Assembly: GCA_024696155.1 (NCBI GenBank)
Contig: JAILHD010000177.1
Coordinates: forward strand, 1-36,985
Direction: 5' to 3'
From: Treponema sp.
GTDB lineage: Bacteria; Spirochaetota; Spirochaetia; Treponematales; Treponemataceae
Length of the DNA: 36,985 nt
Part shown: piece by piece, positions 32,123 through 36,985 of the stretch
Position numbering within the stretch: the first letter of the stretch is position 1
How the letters are laid out: each line of letters opens with the position of its first letter
The notes under the pieces: model-generated
Database searches by the model: none
What the model was told of the DNA's origin: nothing
What the model saw: the letters and a program-made list of their open reading frames with translations, nothing else
Program-made: the position numbers and the translations under genes

Positions 32123-33403
32123 ATGAACGACCCTGCCTCGTCCAAAAAACTGATTATAATTCTCGTGGTGCTGATTGTTCTTTCCATGCTCTTTTCAATT
32201 TCGGAAAGCTCAATTCTTGGAATGAACAAGCTGCGCCTCAGAATCCTAAAAAAAAATAAGAATAAGCGGGCGCTTCGGATTGCAAAACTTCTGGAACGCC
32301 GCGAACGTCTTATTAATTCTCTTTTAGTTTCCAACGATATTGTAAATATTCTGGTTTCTTCTATTCTGGCAACTGTTGCACTTAGTACGTTTGGCGAAAA
32401 AGGTGTTGGAATTGCCACTTTGATTGCTACAATCCTTCTTTTAATTTTTGGTGAAATTACACCAAAAACAATTTCTACCCGCTGTCCAGATCGAATTGCT
32501 TATTTTTTGAGCGGTTTTGTAAAAGTTATTGTTACAATTATGACGCCGATTGTTGCGGTTGTAACTTTTATTGCAAGAATTACTCTGCGCATTGGCGGCG
32601 TTAAAGTTGACTCTAAGAAAAAATCCTATACCGAAGAAGAAATCCGTACTTTTTTTGATTTGAGCGAAGAAAGTGGAATTATAGAAGAAAATGCAAACCG
32701 CTTTATGAACCAGATTTTTAAGTTTTCTGACCTTGAAGCTCAGGATATTATGGTTCCGCGTACAAAAATCCATGCAGTAAGTGATAAAATTTCTTATTCA
32801 GATATTCTTGAACTTTCTCAACGGCTTGGTTTTACCCGCTTTCCTGTTTACCGTAAATCAATTGATGATATTGTAGGTATTATTTACCTGAAAGATCTTC
32901 TGTTTTATAAAGAAAAGCCGGAAACTTTTGACATTTATAAAGTAATGCGTCCTCCGCTTTTTATTATTGGTACAAAAAAAATGTCTTCTGTGCAGACAAT
33001 GCTTTTTGAAAATCGTCAGTCTATGGCAATTGTTATTGACGAATATTCTGGCACAGACGGAATTGTTACAGAAAAAGATATTGCCAGAGAGATTTTTGCC
33101 TTGCCGGGAGATAAGAGTCTTCGTGGTAAGGTTTTTGATTATGATTCTGTAGAAAATAAAGCAGACTTTACAATAAATGGACTTGTGCTTTTAAAGAGCC
33201 TTAAGTCTGCTCTTGGAATAGAACTTGACTCAAATATAAATGAAACAATTGGCGGCTGGATTTGCGAAAAACTTGGGCGCATCCCGGCTGCAGGTGATTA
33301 TGTTGCATATGAAGGATGGATTTTTCAGGCAGTAAAGATTCAGGCACATAGAATTGAACGCGTACGCATTTTTAAGGGTCGCAAAGGAGGTAATGATGCT
33401 TAA
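32123..33403 (+). CDS. CNNM/DUF21 membrane protein with CBS pair and CorC/HlyC domain (first copy)
   Basis: A 426-residue protein with the HlyC/CorC architecture: a DUF21 membrane domain (about 1-185, four hydrophobic segments, SISESSILGMNKLRLR and LLIFGEITPKTIS motifs), two CBS domains (about 200-320, opening DIMVPRTKIHAVSD and including IVIDEYSGTDGIVT), and a C-terminal CorC_HlyC transporter-associated domain (about 340-420, with ETIGGWICEKLGRIP). Members are linked to Mg2+/Co2+ efflux; the name hemolysin is historical. Its ATG directly follows the stop of the previous gene. Confidence 0.92.
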   Translation: MNDPASSKKLIIILVVLIVLSMLFSISESSILGMNKLRLRILKKNKNKRALRIAKLLERRERLINSLLVSNDIVNILVSSILATVALSTFGEKGVGIATLIATILLLIFGEITPKTISTRCPDRIAYFLSGFVKVIVTIMTPIVAVVTFIARITLRIGGVKVDSKKKSYTEEEIRTFFDLSEESGIIEENANRFMNQIFKFSDLEAQDIMVPRTKIHAVSDKISYSDILELSQRLGFTRFPVYRKSIDDIVGIIYLKDLLFYKEKPETFDIYKVMRPPLFIIGTKKMSSVQTMLFENRQSMAIVIDEYSGTDGIVTEKDIAREIFALPGDKSLRGKVFDYDSVENKADFTINGLVLLKSLKSALGIELDSNINETIGGWICEKLGRIPAAGDYVAYEGWIFQAVKIQAHRIERVRIFKGRKGGNDA

Positions 33404-34670
33404 AAATATTATTACTGTTGTGGTACTGATAATCCTTATAAAGTGCGTTGGATTTTTTACGTCTTCAGAAACCGCATATCTTTCGCTTCCTCGTGTAAAA
33501 CTTAGAAGTATGCTTGAGCATAAAAAAAAGAATGCAAAAATTGTGGCACGCCTTAAGTCAAATATGGACAGATTGCTTACAGTTGTTTTAATTGGTACAA
33601 ACTTTTTGAATTCTCTTGCTTCGGCTCTTGCTACTGCCTTTGCTATTGCGCTTTTAGGAAGCAAGGGTAGTGGAATTGCACCTTTTGTAACTGCATTTTT
33701 TATTACAACTTTTGCTCAGATTGTTCCAAAAACTGCTGCGGCACTTAATCCAGAAAAATACTGCAGCCGTTCAGCACCAATTCTGTTTATTCTTCAAAAA
33801 TTGATTTTTCCTGTTGTCTGGCTTTTTGAACGACTTTCCCATATTGTTGTGTGGTTTGTAGAAAAAATCATAAGGCCTCAGAATGTAAAAGTAACTCAGG
33901 AAGAACTTAGAACTCTTATTGATGTTGGTGAAAATGAAGGTACAATAGAAAAAGATGAGCGCAAAATGCTTAATAAAATCATTGAATTTAATGATTTGAC
34001 CGTAAACGACATTATGAAGCACCGCTCTCTTTTAAGTTCTGTTAGCGAAACTGCAAGTTATATTCAGGTTATCAGAGAATTTGAAAAATCTGGATTTTCT
34101 ACGCTGACTGTTTATAAAGATTCCAAAGAAAATGTAACCGGCGTCATCAACTATAAGGAAATCCTTTATGGCGATGAAGCTGAACAAAAAGATTTTGATA
34201 AGAATGCCCCAGAATATGCTAAAAAGGTAAAACGCGAAGTTGTATTTATCCCTGGCACTTTAAGCGTTCTGGAAGTTTTGCTGAAATTCAGAACCAATCA
34301 GCATAAGTTTGCAGTTGTTTTGAATGAACAGGGCGAAACAAGTGGAATTGTTACAATGGAAGATATTATCCGTACCGTATTTGGACGTATGACTGATGAA
34401 AACAGTTATGATAATCTTCCTGCAGAAGATAAAATCAAAATGATTTCTTATAATACTTTCCTTGTTCCTGGTGATTTGAAGATTGAAGATGTAAACGAAT
34501 TTTTAGGTCTTACATTGGAAAGCGACAATGTAAACACAATTGGCGGCTGGGTTCTGGAACGTATTGGGCATTTGCCTTCGGTTGGAGATGTATTGCAGGT
34601 TGGAAAATCAATCTTTATTACAGAAGATGTGCTTCAGCGCCGTATTGTTACTGTAAAGATTATTGTCTGA
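33396..34670 (+). CDS. CNNM/DUF21 membrane protein with CBS pair and CorC/HlyC domain (second copy)
   Basis: A 424-residue paralogue of the preceding protein with the same three parts: DUF21 (FFTSSETAYLSLPRVKLRSM, TTFAQIVPKTAAA), CBS pair (VNDIMKHRSLLSSVSE, FAVVLNEQGETSGIVTMEDI) and CorC_HlyC (NTIGGWVLERIGHLPSVGD). The track start (33354) lies deep in the previous gene. A GGAGG at 33386-33390 points to the doubled ATG at 33393/33396; the second has the better spacing. It overlaps the upstream stop by eight bases, so the pair is coupled and may form a heteromer. Confidence 0.92.
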   Translation: MLKNIITVVVLIILIKCVGFFTSSETAYLSLPRVKLRSMLEHKKKNAKIVARLKSNMDRLLTVVLIGTNFLNSLASALATAFAIALLGSKGSGIAPFVTAFFITTFAQIVPKTAAALNPEKYCSRSAPILFILQKLIFPVVWLFERLSHIVVWFVEKIIRPQNVKVTQEELRTLIDVGENEGTIEKDERKMLNKIIEFNDLTVNDIMKHRSLLSSVSETASYIQVIREFEKSGFSTLTVYKDSKENVTGVINYKEILYGDEAEQKDFDKNAPEYAKKVKREVVFIPGTLSVLEVLLKFRTNQHKFAVVLNEQGETSGIVTMEDIIRTVFGRMTDENSYDNLPAEDKIKMISYNTFLVPGDLKIEDVNEFLGLTLESDNVNTIGGWVLERIGHLPSVGDVLQVGKSIFITEDVLQRRIVTVKIIV

Positions 34671-34682
34671 TTTTAACTGCCT

Positions 34683-34714
34683 TTGACTTGAATTCATTAT
34701 CAAAATTCTATAAA
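34683..34714 (+). promoter_or_regulatory. Candidate promoter of rpsD
   Basis: TTGACT (34683-34688) is followed by an AT-rich stretch with TTCTAT at 17 bp and TATAAA at 20 bp; an alternative TTGAAT lies at 34688. One of these combinations probably drives rpsD; which cannot be settled by eye. Confidence 0.45.
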
Positions 34715-34725
34715 CTACTATCCTA

Positions 34726-34741
34726 CCTGTACTTATACAGG
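34726..34741 (+). promoter_or_regulatory. Stem-loop in the rpsD leader
   Basis: CCTGTA and TACAGG form a perfect 6-bp stem with loop CTTA, 26 bases before the rpsD start codon. Ribosomal protein S4 often controls its own messenger in bacteria, so this is a possible binding site, though the hairpin is small. Confidence 0.35.
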
Positions 34742-34767
34742 CATAAACAAATATATTGGAGTTACAA

Positions 34768-35361
34768 ATGGCTACCAGAAGAACACCTCGATTTAAGGAA
34801 TGTAGAAGATTAGGGGTTAACGTTTGTGGAGATCCAAAAGCTTTGGACCGCGCTAACGACCCAGCATTCAAGAGCAAGAAAAAGATTTCTGACTACGGAA
34901 TGCACTTAATCGAAAAGCAGAAGGTAAAGGCTTATTACGGAATTCTTGAAAGACAGCTCGTAAAATACTACGACAAGGCTTCAAGAAAGTCAGGAAAAAC
35001 AGGCGAGCAGCTTCTTATTTTGCTCGAAACAAGACTTGATAACCTTGTTTACCGCATGGGCTTCGCTAATTCTATCCGTATGGCACACCAGATGGTAAGT
35101 CACGGCCACATTCTTGTTGATGGAAATTGTGTAAATATTCCGTCTTTTGAAGTAAAAGTTGGTCAGACAATTTCTTTGAAAGAAAAAGCTCGCAAAAGCT
35201 CACAGTTCAAAGATACTTTCCTTGCTGACAACAAAGCTCCACTTCCATACTTGGAACGTGATGAACAGAACTTCAGCGGAAAATTGATCAGTTTGCCAGA
35301 GCGTAAAGACATCCCTGTTCAGATTAATGATCAGATGGTTGTTGAATACTACTCTAAGTAA
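34768..35361 (+). CDS. rpsD: 30S ribosomal protein S4
   Basis: A 197-residue S4, a primary 16S rRNA-binding and assembly-initiating protein. The track start is a TTG at 34756; I use the ATG at 34768 (MATRRTPRFKECRRLGV), which has a TTGGAG ribosome site upstream. The C-terminal S4 RNA-binding domain (LETRLDNLVYRMGFANSI, HGHILVDGNCVNIPS) is clear. The gene stands alone between its own promoter region and terminator and is not in an alpha-type ribosomal operon with rpoA. Confidence 0.97.
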   Translation: MATRRTPRFKECRRLGVNVCGDPKALDRANDPAFKSKKKISDYGMHLIEKQKVKAYYGILERQLVKYYDKASRKSGKTGEQLLILLETRLDNLVYRMGFANSIRMAHQMVSHGHILVDGNCVNIPSFEVKVGQTISLKEKARKSSQFKDTFLADNKAPLPYLERDEQNFSGKLISLPERKDIPVQINDQMVVEYYSK

Positions 35362-35387
35362 TTCGCAATTTTCGAACAAATCGAAAG

Positions 35388-35418
35388 AGGCTGCCCTTGT
35401 GGACAGCCTTTTTTTTTT
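35388..35418 (+). terminator. Intrinsic terminator of rpsD
   Basis: AGGCTGCCC and GGACAGCCT pair with one mismatch around loop TTGT, followed by nine T's. The last two T's are also the first two bases of the ispE -35 hexamer. Confidence 0.9.
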
Positions 35419-35444
35419 GACTTCTACACAATATGGGGTATAAT
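35417..35444 (+). promoter_or_regulatory. Promoter of ispE, abutting the start codon
   Basis: TTGACT (35417-35422), a 16-bp spacer and TATAAT (35439-35444). A doubled ATGATG starts six bases later (35451), where transcription itself should begin. No Shine-Dalgarno sequence is present. Confidence 0.7.
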
Positions 35445-35450
35445 TTTAAA

Positions 35451-36320
35451 ATGATGCAAGAAATATCAGTCAAAGCCTTTGCAAAAGTGAACTTTGGACT
35501 TGCTGTACTTCCTAAAAGGGATGACGGTTTTCATTGTATTGAAAGTATTTTTCAGACGGTGGATTTATCTGATGAGCTGATAATTAAACGTTCTTCTAAA
35601 AAAGGATGTTTTGTTAGCTGCGATTCAATGGAATTACCGGCAGAAAATACAATAACTAATGCTTATAAAGCACTTGGAGAGATATTAGATTCGGAACTCT
35701 TTGGTGTGGAGGTATATATAAGGAAAGGAATCCCGTCTGGAGGTGGACTGGGAGGAGGTTCTTCTGATGCTGCTGCGTTCATCAGGGGAATGGAACAACT
35801 TGGGGACTTTCGTCTGAGTGATGAAAAAAAAGATTATATTGCCGGCAAAACTGGAAGCGATGTTTTCTTTTTTATGCATTGTGATAATAACGGAAGTGGA
35901 TGTGCCCTTGTTTCTGGGCGCGGCGAGGTAATTAAAAAGATTCAGCCTCGTAATGATTTGTGGGTGGTAATGATTTTTCCGGGTGTTCATTCTTCAACAA
36001 AGGAGGCATATTCGTTGGTGGATGACGCTTTTGAAAAAGGTAGAAACATAAATTGTCCTGCTTTTTCTGATTATGAGTTTATTTACAATAAATCAATTCA
36101 GGAATGGACATTTTGTAATACATTTACACCTGTTATTTCGGAAAAATATGAAAAAATCCGAAATGCAATAGGTGCGTTGAAAAAAACTAACTGTTGCTAT
36201 GCTGAAATGTCAGGTTCAGGGGCGACTGTATTTGGTGTGTTTACTTCAAAACAACAAGCTGATTTTGCATATAATTCGCTTGCTAAAACGTGGTGTTGTA
36301 AACTTGTGTCTACTATTTAG
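35451..36320 (+). CDS. ispE: 4-diphosphocytidyl-2-C-methyl-D-erythritol kinase
   Basis: A GHMP-family kinase of the MEP pathway to isoprenoid precursors, phosphorylating CDP-methylerythritol. The track start (35433) overlaps the -10 box, so it cannot be translated from this promoter; the real start is the ATG at 35451 or 35454, giving 288-289 residues, the usual length. Motifs: KAFAKVNFGL at the N-terminus, the ATP loop PSGGGLGGGSSDAAA, and AEMSGSGATVFGVF near the C-terminus. It precedes spoVG by 27 bases and probably shares its transcript with spoVG and tRNA-Gln. Confidence 0.94.
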   Translation: MMQEISVKAFAKVNFGLAVLPKRDDGFHCIESIFQTVDLSDELIIKRSSKKGCFVSCDSMELPAENTITNAYKALGEILDSELFGVEVYIRKGIPSGGGLGGGSSDAAAFIRGMEQLGDFRLSDEKKDYIAGKTGSDVFFFMHCDNNGSGCALVSGRGEVIKKIQPRNDLWVVMIFPGVHSSTKEAYSLVDDAFEKGRNINCPAFSDYEFIYNKSIQEWTFCNTFTPVISEKYEKIRNAIGALKKTNCCYAEMSGSGATVFGVFTSKQQADFAYNSLAKTWCCKLVSTI

Positions 36321-36347
36321 TGATGGTTAATTTGTGCGGAGGTTAGA

Positions 36348-36626
36348 ATGCAGATTACCGAATTACGAATCAGAAAAGTTGAGGATGAAGGAAAATTACG
36401 TGCCTATGTCACGGTAACTTTTGACGATTGTTTTGTTGTTCATAATGTCAAAATTATTGAAGGAAAAACAGGTTTGTTTATTGCCATGCCAAGTCGAAAG
36501 ACTGCAAACGGCGAGTATAAAGATGTTGCTCATCCTATTAGTCCAGAGTTTAGAAACGAATTACAGGACAAAATTCTTGCTGAATTCAATGCAGGACATG
36601 TTGAAACTGGCAGCGATTCAGAGTAA
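36348..36626 (+). CDS. spoVG: SpoVG-family nucleic-acid-binding regulator
   Basis: A 92-residue SpoVG protein. The opening MQITELRIRKVEDEGKLRAY, the central VVHNVKIIEG and FIAMPSRKT, and the YKDVAHPISPEFRNELQDK end are typical. In Borrelia and several Firmicutes the family binds specific DNA and RNA sites and affects gene expression; the name from sporulation does not imply sporulation here. A GGAGGTT ribosome site lies just before the ATG. It is followed by tRNA-Gln. Confidence 0.96.
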   Translation: MQITELRIRKVEDEGKLRAYVTVTFDDCFVVHNVKIIEGKTGLFIAMPSRKTANGEYKDVAHPISPEFRNELQDKILAEFNAGHVETGSDSE

Positions 36627-36649
36627 AATACAAGAACTCTAACCGAGAT

Positions 36650-36722
36650 TGGGCCGTCGTCAAGCGGTAAGACAAAGGCTTTTGGTGCCTTCATTCCACA
36701 GGTTCGAATCCTGTCGGCCCAG
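36650..36722 (+). tRNA. trnQ: tRNA-Gln (anticodon TTG)
   Basis: A 73-base cloverleaf: acceptor TGGGCCG with CGGCCCA, D stem GTC/GAC with AAGCGGTAA loop, anticodon stem AAGGC/GCCTT with loop TTTTGGT (anticodon TTG, reading CAA), and T arm ACAGG-TTCGAAT-CCTGT. The first base U and discriminator G fit a glutamine tRNA. The 3' CCA is not encoded. It lies 23 bases after spoVG and is followed by a terminator. Confidence 0.97.
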
Positions 36723-36729
36723 TTATTAC

Positions 36730-36762
36730 AAGGTCACTGAGATAATCAGTGACCTTTTTTTT
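36730..36762 (+). terminator. Intrinsic terminator after tRNA-Gln
   Basis: AAGGTCACTGA and TCAGTGACCTT form a perfect 11-bp stem with loop GATAA, running into a T-run. It probably ends the ispE-spoVG-tRNA transcript. Confidence 0.92.
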
Positions 36763-36831
36763 ATGTCTTTAGAGTGAATATTTATAACAAATATTTCTAT
36801 TGATTTTTCAAAAAAAATAAAGGATGAAGTA

Positions 36832-36860
36832 TTGACTAGAAATAGAGAAAGGGATATATT
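36832..36860 (+). promoter_or_regulatory. Strong promoter near the window end
   Basis: TTGACT (36832-36837), an exact 17-bp purine-rich spacer and TATATT (36855-36860). Transcription would start near 36867 and run out of the window. No start codon with a ribosome site follows in the remaining bases, so the product is probably a long-leader gene or a structural RNA. Confidence 0.75.
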
Positions 36861-36870
36861 AATTTTCACC

Positions 36871-36918
36871 GTCGCGCAGCACTGCTGAGCGACTTCAAAC
36901 GAGAAAGTTTTTTGACAC
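36871..36918 (+). promoter_or_regulatory. Structured leader with a boxA-like sequence
   Basis: Just after the predicted start site a hairpin (GTCGC with GCGAC, inner CAGC with GCTG, 36871-36893) is followed by GTTTTTTGACA (36908-36918), close to the boxA antitermination element of rRNA leaders (GCTCTTTAACA). This suggests an rRNA operon begins beyond the window. Confidence 0.4.
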
Positions 36919-36985
36919 AACAGGGAAGGAAATAACTAACTGTATAGTTCAAGTTTTATATGTTTTGTATCATTAAAAACATACC

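Noticed and set aside
36912-36948. A second full promoter TTGACA ... TATAGT
   Set aside because: The spacer is 25 bp, too long for a normal sigma-70 promoter; the TTGACA part fits better as a boxA-like leader element.

Overview
The window looks like core chromosome of a spirochaete, most likely a gut or oral-type Treponema with a fairly AT-rich genome. The basis is the combination of a complete A/V-type ATPase operon, a single-chain PurL carrying its own glutaminase domain, an ispE-spoVG pair, a PASTA protein without a kinase domain, and a fused AroD-AroE. Intact histidine, shikimate and purine genes argue for a free-living or commensal species rather than a reduced pathogen such as T. pallidum. 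The genus call is inference from gene content; no database was searched. I see no phage genes, transposases, CRISPR arrays or integrated elements.

Layout. (1) 1-3246: the 3' part of a Ste24-type membrane metalloprotease, a bidirectional terminator, a secreted protein of unknown function on the minus strand and, divergently, an exported M15-type peptidase. (2) 12273 down to 3243, minus strand, one tightly packed unit: hisA-hisI-hisE triple fusion, hisD, def, fmt, PASTA protein, aroDE fusion, rpiA, RluA-type pseudouridine synthase. Several junctions overlap by one base. (3) 12274-13301: an intergenic region with a strong terminator hairpin whose loop resembles the 3' tail of 16S rRNA, then tpiA. 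(4) htrA (minus) and map (plus) diverge from promoters that share one -35 hexamer. (5) 26145 down to 15953, minus strand: a PtsN-like EIIA protein, ATPase subunits G/H, C, I, K, F, E, A, B, D, then a universal stress protein and a J-domain protein. secG lies just upstream behind its own terminator. (6) 26612-27104: a 493-base gap filled with a long palindrome and two diverged tandem copies of a structured repeat. (7) Plus strand: purL, a thioredoxin-fold-like exported protein, two CNNM/CBS/CorC proteins, rpsD, ispE, spoVG, tRNA-Gln(TTG). The window closes with a strong promoter and a boxA-like leader that may open an rRNA operon.

How the genes fit together. The large minus-strand unit mixes amino-acid biosynthesis (histidine steps 2 to 4 in one polypeptide plus HisD; shikimate steps 3 and 4 in one polypeptide), translation initiation and N-terminal processing (fmt, def; map lies nearby) and pentose-phosphate metabolism (rpiA). 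The ATPase operon encodes a full rotary A/V-type machine, preceded by a possible PTS-type regulator and followed by stress genes.

Most notable observations: a repeat family whose two hairpins show three-way compensatory base changes between copies; at least three genes (purL, ispE, the M15 peptidase) whose TATAAT box lies only about 4-7 bases before the start codon, implying leaderless mRNAs; the anti-Shine-Dalgarno-like terminator loop upstream of tpiA; the HisA-HisI-HisE fusion; and a promoter for the ATPase operon whose predicted start lies inside the secG terminator hairpin.
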